A DNA stretch of 39,160 nucleotides from Candidatus Hydrogenedentota bacterium. Its GTDB lineage: Bacteria > Hydrogenedentota > Hydrogenedentia > Hydrogenedentales > CAILVY01. Numbering within the stretch: the stretch's first letter is position 1; every line of letters begins with the position of its first letter. This document shows positions 23,937-33,151 of this stretch, one piece after another. The notes beneath the pieces were generated by a model. It saw nothing but the letters and a program-made list of their open reading frames with translations, did not search any database and had not been told where the DNA came from. The translations under genes and the position numbers were made by a program. The stretch is from the NCBI GenBank assembly GCA_029565395.1, contig JAKQOG010000214.1:1-39160 (forward strand). The letters run 5' to 3'.

Positions 23937-24620
23937 TTATTGTATTTCATCACGCAGGAGATTGACGGCGGGGCGCAGGATTCCTTTGAGGGTAAGGGCT
24001 TCCATCATAAGGCTGCGGGTGATGATGGATGCGAGCTTGGCCGTAGAAATGGGCTGCCCCTCCCCCACGTTGTTGAGGGTGAAGGGCTCGACATGCAGGG
24101 CGAGGGGGAGTTCGGCGGTGAGGATGCTGCTTATGTGAAAGTCGATGGTTCCGCTTCGGACCGCTTTAACGAGGAGCATGCGTCCGCCGGGCTGGGGCGG
24201 CTGTGTTTCCGCGAGTGCGGCGGCCTGTTTTCGGACGTAGCCGAGGTTGGTGCCTTCACCCACTTTGTAGCGCAGGTTGACGGCCATGCCGTTCAGGATA
24301 ATCTCCTTAATGACGATGGTGCGGGAGAACAGGGTGCGCCAATCGGGGCGGACCAGGATGCGGTGGCATAGGAGCACATCGCCTTGTTTGAATTCAGGTG
24401 GATTTTTGATGGTGAGGTCCTGGAGTTCGATACCGAGACGGGCGGGAAGGATGTTGATGTTGGCGACACGGAGGTCGGTTCCGAGGATGTGGGTAATACG
24501 GTCCTGGAGGCGGCTTCGAATCATGTCTTCGATTTGGGTGGATGCGAGGAGGGTGGCAACGGCAATGGCGAGAAGAAGGAGACCGACGGGGATCATGACA
24601 GTTTTGAGGAGCGTTTTCAT
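23937..24620 (-). CDS. AsmA-like/DUF748-type membrane-anchored protein
   Basis: A 227-residue protein. After a Lys-flanked N-terminal membrane segment (about 8-26) comes a beta-rich body with the AsmA-like order: a short helix (IEDMIRSRLQDRITHILG), then RVANINILPARLGIELQDLTI and IVIKEIILNGMAVNLRY. This is the pattern of strands in proteins that bridge the inner and outer membrane or affect envelope lipid transport. It is much shorter than AsmA itself (about 600 residues) and may be a single-module member. It probably localises to the periplasm. No Shine-Dalgarno sequence is evident. Confidence 0.7.
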   Translation of the reverse strand: MKTLLKTVMIPVGLLLLAIAVATLLASTQIEDMIRSRLQDRITHILGTDLRVANINILPARLGIELQDLTIKNPPEFKQGDVLLCHRILVRPDWRTLFSRTIVIKEIILNGMAVNLRYKVGEGTNLGYVRKQAAALAETQPPQPGGRMLLVKAVRSGTIDFHISSILTAELPLALHVEPFTLNNVGEGQPISTAKLASIITRSLMMEALTLKGILRPAVNLLRDEIQ

Positions 24621-24671
24621 GGGCTTAAACTCACCTCACCATAACGTAAGGCTTTTAAAGTCCGCTTTCGC

Positions 24672-24731
24672 CACGCGAAGCGCGTGACTACGGTGGCCAC
24701 GCAAGTGCATTCCCACATACGACTTGGGAAC
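24672..24731. repeat. intergenic palindromes, including a lone copy of the 42-bp array's palindrome
   Basis: CACGCG-AAG-CGCGTG (24672-24686) is a perfect 6-bp hairpin. Positions 24709-24731 (attcccacatacgacttggg and three more bases) match the 23-bp palindrome of the array at 22534-22725, with changes in the left arm. Both sit in the 123-base gap between the AsmA-like gene and the lipoprotein gene. Confidence 0.75.
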
Positions 24732-24743
24732 GAGCAATTCATT

Positions 24744-25493
24744 TTAGTCGAAGCGATGGAGGAATTGGTAAAGCTTTTGACAGTACTCATCATATTTCAT
24801 TTTGGCGGCGTTGAGGTCTTCGCGTGTAAGGATGGGTTGGGAGGTTTGGCCGCTGGGGACGTCAGCGAACCATTCGAAGTAGAAGGTGGAATTGAATCCT
24901 TCAAGGACGAGGCGCGCAGAGGGAGGCTTTTCAGCGCTGAGAGGCGCCATGAGGTTGAGGTTTTTTTTAGGGAAAACGATGAGGTTGGTCCGCCGGAAGA
25001 TTTTGAGAGCGCCCTGTGGTTTTTCTTCAAGGGCAGAACCCATGATGACTTGGGCAGGCGGAATTCGAGCGCCATCGGGCGCTTGGAGGCAGAGTTCGAT
25101 GCCGCGGAATCCGACGGCGTCATAGCCGATGCTCATATCCTCGAAGACGGATTCGATATGGCATTCGAGGATGAGGAAGTTTTCGTCGATTTCAGCGGCG
25201 GCTTTGTCGGTGTCATCGGTGATTTGTTCCCCAGCTTGGACGGCTTCGTCGCGGCGTTGGCGGGTGATTTCGGGCCCCACCCAGAGGGCATAGGAACGGG
25301 CGGAAAAGAGATTTGGGTAAGCGGCTTTGTCCACGTGCAATTGCGCCAGGCACGACTGAGGCGAGAAGGGCACGAGATCTGCCGAGGTGTCTTTTCCGGT
25401 TTTACAAGCGGGCAGGATGAGCATGGCCAGGAGGAGCGTGAGAGCCGGGAACAGAACTCGCTGGATATGGACAGAGACGTTATTGTGTTTCAT
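24744..25493 (-). CDS. lipoprotein of unknown function
   Basis: A 249-residue protein with a lipoprotein signal peptide whose lipobox is LILPAC, Cys at 30. I do not recognise the mature domain. It has a central beta-rich part with SIGYDAVGFRGIELCL and a pattern of hydrophobic strands resembling PilZ- or NTF2-sized domains, and it ends in an amphipathic helix with several Tyr. Its ATG at 25493 overlaps the stop region of the preceding gene by 14 bases, so the two proteins are made together and may interact at the envelope. GGGGAAAAATCCG before the ATG holds a plausible ribosome site. Confidence 0.75.
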   Translation of the reverse strand: MKHNNVSVHIQRVLFPALTLLLAMLILPACKTGKDTSADLVPFSPQSCLAQLHVDKAAYPNLFSARSYALWVGPEITRQRRDEAVQAGEQITDDTDKAAAEIDENFLILECHIESVFEDMSIGYDAVGFRGIELCLQAPDGARIPPAQVIMGSALEEKPQGALKIFRRTNLIVFPKKNLNLMAPLSAEKPPSARLVLEGFNSTFYFEWFADVPSGQTSQPILTREDLNAAKMKYDEYCQKLYQFLHRFD

Positions 25494-26250
25494 CGGATTT
25501 TTCCCCTTCGTTGGGTAGAGGAACAGATTTATCTTCCGCAGGCAAAGGCTTTCCGCCTTCCACATTGACTTTTACATTGGTGGTGGGAGCGGTCGGATCT
25601 TCACTTTGTTTTAGTGCGTCAATGGCGCTGGTTCCGTCGGGGCCGCCCTTTCCATAGCGTTGTAACACCAAATCTCCGGAGGGGGAGGTCATTTTGACGA
25701 TTCCCATGGGGCGGACTTCGTCGTTTAGCCAGACCTCAACTTTTTGTTGGCCTGCGGCGTTATTTTCCATGGATTTAGAGATGAGGATGTGTTCGGCTTC
25801 GATTTCGCCCTGACCGGTGGTGATTTTTTCTTTTCCGACGGATTCGCGGGTTTCCTTTTTACTGGAGTCTTCGGATTCTTTCTGGCTGGAATCCAGAGGG
25901 ATTTCGACCGGCGTTTTCTGGCCTTCTTTAACAATTATTTTGTGGACATTCTTGGTGTCATTGGCGGGTCCTGTGAGGAGCATTTTGTAGATGGATGGGA
26001 ACCCGATTTCGGGGATAACCTGGGTTTCCACCCAATACCCTTTTTTGAGGCCGACTTTTTCCTCTCCCACTACGGCTTGGCGCAGCAGGAATTTTTGATT
26101 GGTGGCGTTGTCTTTGAGGTCGTACCAGGCATAGACGCCCACTTCCGGTTTGATGAGTTTTCCGGAAAAGACGTCACCTACGATTCCCTGGGCAGCGGCC
26201 GCACCAGAGAGCAGCAGTATGCTGGCCACGAACATTCCTAACCACTTCAT
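25480..26250 (-). CDS. secreted protein of unknown function with charged central linker
   Basis: A 256-residue protein with a clean signal peptide (MKWLGMFVASILLLSGAAAAQ, cleavage about residue 20). The first half (about 28-115) is beta-rich, with EVGVYAWYDL, FLLRQAVVGEEKVG and YWVETQVIPE, a compact unknown domain. A very charged Lys/Glu/Ser stretch (about 120-160) acts as a linker, then a second beta-rich part (about 160-215) and a Pro/Lys/Glu tail. The start at 26250 is backed by GGAG about 9 bases upstream and by the signal peptide. A TATAAT at 26282-26287 may be its -10. It overlaps the lipoprotein gene downstream. Confidence 0.8.
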   Translation of the reverse strand: MKWLGMFVASILLLSGAAAAQGIVGDVFSGKLIKPEVGVYAWYDLKDNATNQKFLLRQAVVGEEKVGLKKGYWVETQVIPEIGFPSIYKMLLTGPANDTKNVHKIIVKEGQKTPVEIPLDSSQKESEDSSKKETRESVGKEKITTGQGEIEAEHILISKSMENNAAGQQKVEVWLNDEVRPMGIVKMTSPSGDLVLQRYGKGGPDGTSAIDALKQSEDPTAPTTNVKVNVEGGKPLPAEDKSVPLPNEGEKSDETQ

Positions 26251-26333
26251 TCGATGATCTCCAGAATTCGTTGTTAACAGAATTATAGTATCATAAGCAC
26301 ATGGATTTCGGGAAGTCACCCTGGAAAAGCACG

Positions 26334-29300
26334 TTATGGGGTATTCAATCTTTTTGGGTTTTTGTGCTTTTTTATGTTGCATGCGCCAATCGCGGCCATG
26401 GAGGACACAAAGAGTAGAAACATGGCCAATGATCCCAGGGGTAATTCCTCCACTACAGTGATCAAGGCTATACGTGAGAGTATAGTTGAGAAGTCGTCGC
26501 TGACTTCAACGGCATAGTATCCGCTGTCCTCGAAACCAATGGGATCAAAGACAAGCGTATCCGTGTTCACTCCACTGATCCCATTCCCGTCAATAAGAGG
26601 TATCAGGGCTTTACTTTTGGCATTTTCTTTCATCCATTGGAAATTAATGCCCCCCGAACCTCCGGCAACCGCAATTGCGCATTCGACATGGGTTTCCGTT
26701 TTGACCGTGCGGTCCCGGAGATCGCATATGATTTGCAGTCCGGCACGGACGTGCACCGGTATTGATGCCGCATTTCCGATATCATTGGACACGATTACCG
26801 TGTAGAACCCCGTGTCTGCCGCTAACGCGCTCGTAATGCTGAGGCGGGCTGCATTGCTGCCTGAAAGGTGAGCATCGTCGTTCAACGGCAGGTCATCTTT
26901 ATACCATTGGTAAGTAAATGGCTGATCGCCACTAGCCATTACCACTGTGAGTGAAGCCGATCCGTTCACTGGCACAAAGCCATTTTCAGGGCTAAGTGTA
27001 ACCTGGTTGATGACAGGAGGGTTGACGACAGTCAATATGGCGGAATTGGAATGAACGGTATTGATGCCCACAACCACCACCGAGTATTGTCCCTCATCAG
27101 AGTCGTCAACATTGTCAATTCGCAGTTGTGGGGTAGTGGCGCCATGGTATTTCCCGCCATCCGTTATACCGATGCTATTTTTTCTCCACTGATAGAAGAT
27201 GGGCAGGGCGCCTTCCGCCACCACGGAGAAGTAGACGGTTGATCCGGCGGGCACTACCTGAGATTGCGGGTCGATGACGATTACCGGGTTGCTGGCGCGC
27301 AAGCGGGCGCTGGTGCTGATTAGCGTTCCGTCCGCTCCGGTGACTTTGACAAAATAATATCCTTCATCAGCACGGGTTGCATTGAGGATTTGCAGCGAGG
27401 CGGTATGTGTGCCGGATCTTTTTCCCTCAATGTCATTTAGCGGAATGTTGGGCGCTAGGAACCACTCGTAGTGTAAGGCGCCGCTTCCCACCGCCACTAC
27501 AGTGAACTCAGCAGTCTGGAGTTCGCCTACGGAAAGGTTGTGGGGTTGTTCGATAATATACGGATCGGCCACGGTGAGGCGGGCGGTGTTTGATGTAGTG
27601 GAACCATCCATATTGGAGACGACACAGCGATAGCCGCCTTCTTCGTCGTTAGACCCATGATGGATTGTTAGAACATTCGTATCCACGCCTGTGAATGTTG
27701 TGTTGTTACTCAATGGGACGCCATCTTTCTGCCAGGCAAAAGTTATCGCCTCTGATGGGCTGACTATGACGGAAAAGGTGGTGTCCTGCCCATAATAGAT
27801 GTCACGGTCCTGTGGATCTTCGGTTATTTGAGGCGGGACACTCTCGTCAATAATAGTAAGGGCGGTGCTATTGATGAAGATGCCAAGATGGCCATTGATG
27901 TCGGTGCAAGAGATCTGGATTTGTGCAGGGCCAATGGGATCCTGAATATTATCCAGTACGGTATAGTGGTAAAGGTACTCTGCCGAGTCTTTAGCGCTAA
28001 TATGCTCTGCGAGGTGTTCGTTTACGGTCACTATAGGGGATTCTCGCAATGTGTCAATGACTGAGAAGCGGATCGAAACACTATCCCCTTCGCTGGCATT
28101 TTGTGGATTGCATGTTGGCTCGACAGAAACGAGAACAATGTGGTCTGAGCAACTAGAAGATGTATTTCCGGCGTTATCGCGGAAGGCGGCGAATACAGTT
28201 TTCGAACCGTATTCCGGCGAAAGGGTCCATGCCTTGGCGGGGGTATAGGATTCCCAGAAACTCCAGGTGACGTTGTCGTTGCTGAATTGCATATCGGCAA
28301 CACCGGCGCCGGTTCCGTCATCACTATTCAGGGTCAGGGTTACTTCGTGAAAATGAGTGCCATTATTGCCGTTGTTTATCAACACATTACAGATTGGAGG
28401 GAGTGTATCAAGCGTGATGGTATCGGAGATGGCAGTAGAAGAGATATTGCCGACATTGTCACGGAAGTGTGCGTAAACGGTTTTCAGACCATCACCGGAA
28501 GAGAGGTTCCACTCTTTAGAGGAAACATAGGGTTCCCATTCGGACCAGATGAGGGAGTCATTACTGAACTGCATGCTTGCAACACCGGACCCTGTTCCAT
28601 CATCCGCGGAAAGGGTTAAAGCAACTGTTGCCGTGTTGGTGAAGTCTTCGCCGCCGTTGATCTGGATAGTTCCGGAAGGCGCAGCGGTATCGAGGATAAT
28701 TGAATCGGAAATGCTTCCTTCGGAAAGCGTTCCTTCTGTGTTGCGGAACTGGACATAGACCGTTTTTATGCCGTCGCCGGAGATCAAATTCCATGTTTTA
28801 GCGGGAGCAAAAGGTTCCCATCCGGACCAAGTGAGTGTATCATTGCTGAATTGCATGTCAGCAACGTTGGATCCACTGCCAGCAGAGGCGGCGAGCGTTA
28901 AGTTGACTGTCAGAACGTTGGTGTATTCCGCTCCGCTGTTAATCAGGATGGAACCGGTGAGAGGGGTGTCTTCGAGGGTTTGTCCATAGCCAGCGAGGCC
29001 GGTGGCGGAGTCGACTCCTTCGCCGTTTCGTGCGATGGCGAACACGCCGTAGAGTGTATCGGCGTTCAGGCCCGTTATGGTTATTGTATTCCAGGCAGGT
29101 ATTGTCTGGTACACGGGTGCGGCTCCCAATGAGCCGCCGGTTTGCACCCAAACATTTCCTCCGAGGCCGGCATCCACTCGGATGGCATACTCGGTTCCGG
29201 CGGGATTTCCATCGCCGGAAGTGAGTGCCACATCAAGAGAATGCACCGTGGCATTTGTGACCAAAGGGATAAGGGGTTGTGCCGCAAGGGTCCACGCGGT

Positions 29301-31307
29301 GATGGTGTCCGTTTTGGCGCTGTCCATGTATGTGTTGGTGGCGGCGACCTGGAAGGCATATTGGGTATTGGGTGTCAAACCGTTATGCTGCCATAATTGA
29401 ACATTCGCCGTGGTGGTGGTTTGGAGGGTGACCGGATCGCTTGCGCCGGGATCTTCATAGATTTTGAAACCGGTTTCGTTGATGGATCTATCGATCCAGG
29501 TCCAGGTAATGGTATCGGTGCCGATGTCGGTGGCTTGGGGATACTCAGGCGGCACCAAAGGGTTTAGAATTTTTGCCACGAAACCATCGCCATTTCCACC
29601 GTAAGTGGTTCGCCAACCATTAAAGACCCAGCCTGGAGAAGAAGTATTGCCAACGGCATAGATGTTCTTTTCCTCATCTAATGTGATTGCAAGGCCCAGA
29701 TCGGTGTCTAGACCTCCCAAGTAGTAGGACCATAGATGGCGCCCCGCAGCATTGAGATCCACCAGGAAGGCGTCGATAGAACGAACATCTTTGGTATTCT
29801 CTTTGACGCACTTATTTCCACTGCCAATGACCCATCCGGGGGATTCAGTGGTTCCAGTAACATAGCAGTTCCCATTGGGGTCCAGGGTAAGGCCGGAACT
29901 GTAATCGTCGCCACTGCCGCCTAAGTAGGTGGACCATTGGTGGGCGCCTGTGGCATTCAGTTTTACGACGAAGCCATCCCGGTAGCCACCGCCAAAGGTT
30001 GTTTGCCAACCGCCGTGAATCCATCCTGCGGACGACGTTTTCCCAGAGGCATAAGAATTCCCCACTGCGTCCACCGTGATATAATCACCATCGTCCATAT
30101 CCGCGCCCCCCAAGTAAGTGGACCATTGATGTGCCCCGGCGGCATTAAATTTCACTACGAAACCATCCCCATAGCCGCCATAGGCGGTTTTCCATCCGCC
30201 GCTGACCCACCCCTCAGAATATGTAACCCCGGTGACGTAGCAGTTGCCTTGGGCGTCCACCGCGATGTCGTCCGCATCGTCAAGTTGTATACCCCCCAGG
30301 TAAGTCGACCACTCACGTTGGCCGGCGGCATTGATCTTCACCAAAAATCCATCTCTCTCGCCGCCCAGGGTGCTTATCCATCCCCCGCTGATCCAGGTCG
30401 AAGAATGAGTGCTTCCTGCTACATAGCAATTTCCGGCAGCGTCCACTGCGATGCCGTATCCGTTTTCATTATTCTCTCCACCCAAATAGGTGGACCACTG
30501 ATGCTCGCCGGCGGCATTGAGCTTTACCAGGTAGGCATCACTTTGCCCTCCCGGGATGGGTTGCCCGCCGCCGCTGATCCACCCCGAAGAGTTTGTGGCG
30601 CCGGTGACATAACAATTCCCGCTGGAATCTACTGCGATATCGTAGCCGAAGTCATTGGATGTTCCACCCAGGTAAGTTGACCAAAGATGCTGACCGGCGG
30701 GATTGAGCTTTGCCACGTAGCCATCAAAAGTACTCGCAAAGGTCGTATCCCATCCGCCGCTTACCCAACCCGAAGATCCTGTATAGCCCGTTATATAACA
30801 ATTCCCGTCCGAATCCAATGCGATCCCACATGCAGAATCGTTGCCGCTGTCTCCCAAGTAAGAGGACCATTCGACTTCCGTGGAAAGCGGAGTATAGGAA
30901 GCCGTAGCCTGGACTGTTCCGTTTGGGGGAACTGTTATGATGAGAATTTCCGGGGCAATGTAGTTGGTTAGTTCTTTGAATTCAATGGACTGCTGTCCCT
31001 CGGGAACATTGGTTTCGATATCTCCGCTGTTTAGCCAGAGAGTTGTTCCCACGCGCCGCCACTGGGCTCCTGCATCCACTGCGGCAGGAGGGGTAAGGAA
31101 TATTTGGATATTGCCTTCTTCTTCGCCCTTCACGATAGTGCCGTCTATTGAATTTGCAGGAATGACACTCCGTTCGTCCAAAAGTTTGTTTAAAGAATAG
31201 GGGGATAGTTTTGTTTCAACGGAGCCGGTGTCCGCTGCTTGCACGAAACATTCCAGGAAAGCAAATCCCAGAAAAAGAATGATTCGATACATGATTCTCG
31301 AAAACAT
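26334..31307 (-). CDS. giant surface protein: seven-bladed SBBP propeller, FN3 and Ig-like domains
   Basis: 1657 residues. A signal peptide (hydrophobic, ending FVQAAD at about 26) leads to a short beta domain, then seven SBBP-type blades of about 62 residues (about 145-583). Each blade has WSTYLGG and later GNCYVTG with GGWxTTFGG-DGFVVKLNAAG. Two FN3-like domains follow (about 585-785). Next come three near-identical repeats of about 93 residues (about 785-1060), sharing MQFSNDxxxWSxWE and KTVYxxFRDNxGN. Several Ig-like domains (about 1160-1615) have YYxVxxxGxxG-type ends. A C-terminal hydrophobic segment (about 1624-1641) with a basic tail probably anchors it or serves as a sorting signal. 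It likely binds ligands or other cells. The ATG at 31307 has GGGAG 8 bases upstream. Confidence 0.88.
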   Translation of the reverse strand: MFSRIMYRIILFLGFAFLECFVQAADTGSVETKLSPYSLNKLLDERSVIPANSIDGTIVKGEEEGNIQIFLTPPAAVDAGAQWRRVGTTLWLNSGDIETNVPEGQQSIEFKELTNYIAPEILIITVPPNGTVQATASYTPLSTEVEWSSYLGDSGNDSACGIALDSDGNCYITGYTGSSGWVSGGWDTTFASTFDGYVAKLNPAGQHLWSTYLGGTSNDFGYDIAVDSSGNCYVTGATNSSGWISGGGQPIPGGQSDAYLVKLNAAGEHQWSTYLGGENNENGYGIAVDAAGNCYVAGSTHSSTWISGGWISTLGGERDGFLVKINAAGQREWSTYLGGIQLDDADDIAVDAQGNCYVTGVTYSEGWVSGGWKTAYGGYGDGFVVKFNAAGAHQWSTYLGGADMDDGDYITVDAVGNSYASGKTSSAGWIHGGWQTTFGGGYRDGFVVKLNATGAHQWSTYLGGSGDDYSSGLTLDPNGNCYVTGTTESPGWVIGSGNKCVKENTKDVRSIDAFLVDLNAAGRHLWSYYLGGLDTDLGLAITLDEEKNIYAVGNTSSPGWVFNGWRTTYGGNGDGFVAKILNPLVPPEYPQATDIGTDTITWTWIDRSINETGFKIYEDPGASDPVTLQTTTTANVQLWQHNGLTPNTQYAFQVAATNTYMDSAKTDTITAWTLAAQPLIPLVTNATVHSLDVALTSGDGNPAGTEYAIRVDAGLGGNVWVQTGGSLGAAPVYQTIPAWNTITITGLNADTLYGVFAIARNGEGVDSATGLAGYGQTLEDTPLTGSILINSGAEYTNVLTVNLTLAASAGSGSNVADMQFSNDTLTWSGWEPFAPAKTWNLISGDGIKTVYVQFRNTEGTLSEGSISDSIILDTAAPSGTIQINGGEDFTNTATVALTLSADDGTGSGVASMQFSNDSLIWSEWEPYVSSKEWNLSSGDGLKTVYAHFRDNVGNISSTAISDTITLDTLPPICNVLINNGNNGTHFHEVTLTLNSDDGTGAGVADMQFSNDNVTWSFWESYTPAKAWTLSPEYGSKTVFAAFRDNAGNTSSSCSDHIVLVSVEPTCNPQNASEGDSVSIRFSVIDTLRESPIVTVNEHLAEHISAKDSAEYLYHYTVLDNIQDPIGPAQIQISCTDINGHLGIFINSTALTIIDESVPPQITEDPQDRDIYYGQDTTFSVIVSPSEAITFAWQKDGVPLSNNTTFTGVDTNVLTIHHGSNDEEGGYRCVVSNMDGSTTSNTARLTVADPYIIEQPHNLSVGELQTAEFTVVAVGSGALHYEWFLAPNIPLNDIEGKRSGTHTASLQILNATRADEGYYFVKVTGADGTLISTSARLRASNPVIVIDPQSQVVPAGSTVYFSVVAEGALPIFYQWRKNSIGITDGGKYHGATTPQLRIDNVDDSDEGQYSVVVVGINTVHSNSAILTVVNPPVINQVTLSPENGFVPVNGSASLTVVMASGDQPFTYQWYKDDLPLNDDAHLSGSNAARLSITSALAADTGFYTVIVSNDIGNAASIPVHVRAGLQIICDLRDRTVKTETHVECAIAVAGGSGGINFQWMKENAKSKALIPLIDGNGISGVNTDTLVFDPIGFEDSGYYAVEVSDDFSTILSRIALITVVEELPLGSLAMFLLFVSSMAAIGACNIKKHKNPKRLNTP

Positions 31308-31388
31308 ATAGATGCTCCCTTCCAACGCAGAAACCTACGTTTTTCAACTGCCACAACAATAGGTTCTCACACACCATATCCTAGAATG

Positions 31389-31417
31389 AGTATATTTTGA
31401 ATTATGCAGAAAGTCAA
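31389..31417 (-). promoter_or_regulatory. sigma-70-type promoter of the giant surface protein
   Basis: On the minus strand: -35 TTGACT (31417-31412), spacer of 17, -10 TATACT (31394-31389). The leader is about 75 bases. This is the same -35 hexamer as the promoters at 23890-23918 and 31806-31834. Confidence 0.75.
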
Positions 31418-31805
31418 TGAAAATATGCAGTTATAGCGGGGATTGCGGAATATATAGATTGAGAGGGCAAACGCATGTTATTTTTACTTAACATGACATG
31501 TTATTGTGTCGTAAAAAGATACAGCGTTAAGCCCGAATTATTTCATACTGAGAATGAGATCTGAGGCCCAAGTCAAGAGCTTCACTTTAACATATGATAG
31601 AATTTACATACATCGATCAGATGCTCTGGAAAAAACTGGTGTACGGAGTGTGACCGCAGCTAGAACCTGGGGAAGGTAAGATGACAATGGGTAGCTTGAG
31701 GGTTTACATACGTTTGTGCTGAGGCACAAGCCGGACGATACCGCAATCCTGAAGGAGTGCATGGGTTTCCGGCTGGGCCTATTACGCTTGTGCTGAGTAT
31801 GCGGA
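31418..31805. other. intergenic region with short repeats, no gene seen
   Basis: This stretch separates the divergent giant surface protein and protease-kinase cluster. I see no convincing coding frame. It contains CATGTTA-tttttact-TAACATG (31474-31495) with catgttatt repeated directly at 31497-31505. The 9-mer tttacatac occurs at 31603-31611 and 31703-31711, and a small hairpin GTGC-TGAG-GCAC lies at about 31717-31728. These may be regulatory, but none is tied to a promoter. Confidence 0.5.
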
Positions 31806-31834
31806 TTGACTCGCACGAGCGAGTAGCCTATTAT
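31806..31834 (+). promoter_or_regulatory. strong promoter of the protease-kinase cluster with embedded operator-like palindrome
   Basis: -35 TTGACT (31806-31811), spacer of exactly 17, -10 TATTAT (31829-31834). The perfect palindrome ACTCGC-ACGA-GCGAGT (31809-31824) overlaps the -35 and most of the spacer, where a repressor would block polymerase. The predicted transcript start is about 31841, 24 bases before the first ATG. Confidence 0.78.
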
Positions 31835-31864
31835 TTGGGGTAAGAGGACAATGAAAGGCGAGGG

Positions 31865-33139
31865 ATGCTACGCGCTTCGAGGTTATTTGTTCTGGCTGGG
31901 GTACTAGCCCAAGCGAGTTGGGCTGTTGATTCCGTGGATGTGGAGCGGGTGGTGGCGGGGAATGAGGATGCAGTGGTGGTGTTGCTGGGGGTTCGGGAGG
32001 CGAATGGGGCGCAGGTACAGAGCAGCGGGTGTTGTGTTGATCCTGGCGGTTTGATTTTAACGACGGCGCACCAGATTGTTGGGGTAAAGGAGTTGAGCGC
32101 GAAGACGCCGGATGGGAAGAGTTGCGGGGTATCGGTGGTGGAAGTGGACAAGGCGCGGGAGATTGCATTGTTGAAAGCGGACCGGACATTTCCAAAGGCG
32201 GTCCGTTTGGGGGATGCAGGGAGCCTCAAGAGTGGTTCTCCGTTGATATCGATAGCAACGCCGGTCAGTTTGGATTTTTCGGTGGTTTCAGGGATGGTGT
32301 CGAATACGAACCGGACGTACCGGGGGTATCCCGTGCTTCAGGCGGATTTGCGGGCGAGTCCGGGTTCGAGCGGGGGGCCGGTGTTTGATCGGAACGGGTT
32401 ATTGGTGGGGATGATTATCGGTAAGCTGGAAACTGAGGATTGGGTGACGGTGATCAATCTGGTCAATAATGCCTATGACATGTTGAAGCGTCATGGGGTG
32501 AATATTCCCAAGGGGGCAAATGCGGGGTTTGAGGAAGAGGGAGTGCTGACGCCGGCGGCGGGGATTGGTGAGAAAGAGTTGCGGGCGTTGGAAGCGTATA
32601 ATCGCGGGGTGAAATCGGGAGATCCGGCGGTGAAGCTGGAGGCGTATGGGGCGGCGGTGCAGTTGTTGCCGGATTTTTATGAGGCATGGTTTAATCAGGG
32701 AGTGGTGTCTGCGGCGCTGGGGAAAGGGGATCTGGTAAAAAGCTCGTATCAGCGTGCGGGTGAGCTGAGGCCGGAGGCGGTGGAGGTCCCGCGGAATCTT
32801 GGGCGGTATTATATGCGGCAGCAGGATTTTATCCAAGCGCAGGCGTGTTTTGAGAAGGCGCGGGCGCTGAGTCCGGATTCGGCGCAGTCGTATAATGATT
32901 TGGGAGAAGTGTACCGGGTTCAAAACCGGTTGGAGGAAGCGGTGGCCTCCTTTAAAAAGGCGTTGGAACTGAAAAGCGATTATGCGCCGGCGCATTATAA
33001 TCTGGGGCTGGCGTTTGCGGGAAGCCATCGCACGAAGGAGGCGATTGCGGAGTTTGAGGCGTATTTGACGTTGAGTCCACAGGCATCGGACGCGGAAGAG
33101 GTCCGGGCGTTGATAGTGAAACTGAAGCAACAACCATAA
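31865..33139 (+). CDS. secreted trypsin-like serine protease with C-terminal TPR repeats
   Basis: 424 residues. Signal peptide (about 1-20), trypsin/HtrA-like protease domain (about 24-220), then TPR repeats (about 235-420, with FNQGVVSAALGKGD, YNDLGEVYRVQNRLEEAVAS and YNLGLAFAGSHRTKEAIAEF). The nucleophile is S169 in SPGSSGGPVF and the general base is H69 in LTTAHQI. The Asp normally at DLALLK is Glu here (E99 in REIALLK). That could lower or abolish activity. There is no PDZ domain; TPRs take its place as the likely protein-binding part. It is the first gene of the cluster, followed after 12 bases by the kinase. GGCGAGGG lies directly before the ATG. Confidence 0.88.
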   Translation: MLRASRLFVLAGVLAQASWAVDSVDVERVVAGNEDAVVVLLGVREANGAQVQSSGCCVDPGGLILTTAHQIVGVKELSAKTPDGKSCGVSVVEVDKAREIALLKADRTFPKAVRLGDAGSLKSGSPLISIATPVSLDFSVVSGMVSNTNRTYRGYPVLQADLRASPGSSGGPVFDRNGLLVGMIIGKLETEDWVTVINLVNNAYDMLKRHGVNIPKGANAGFEEEGVLTPAAGIGEKELRALEAYNRGVKSGDPAVKLEAYGAAVQLLPDFYEAWFNQGVVSAALGKGDLVKSSYQRAGELRPEAVEVPRNLGRYYMRQQDFIQAQACFEKARALSPDSAQSYNDLGEVYRVQNRLEEAVASFKKALELKSDYAPAHYNLGLAFAGSHRTKEAIAEFEAYLTLSPQASDAEEVRALIVKLKQQP

Positions 33140-33151
33140 GGGAAGCTGGTC

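Noticed and set aside
24684..25568. A 294-codon plus-strand open frame
   Set aside because: It mirrors the lipoprotein gene on the minus strand, which has a lipobox and a coupled start; no ribosome site or motif on plus.
31604..31816. 70-codon minus-strand frame in the intergenic region
   Set aside because: No ribosome site, no codon bias and no recognisable sequence; it covers the operator-like palindrome.
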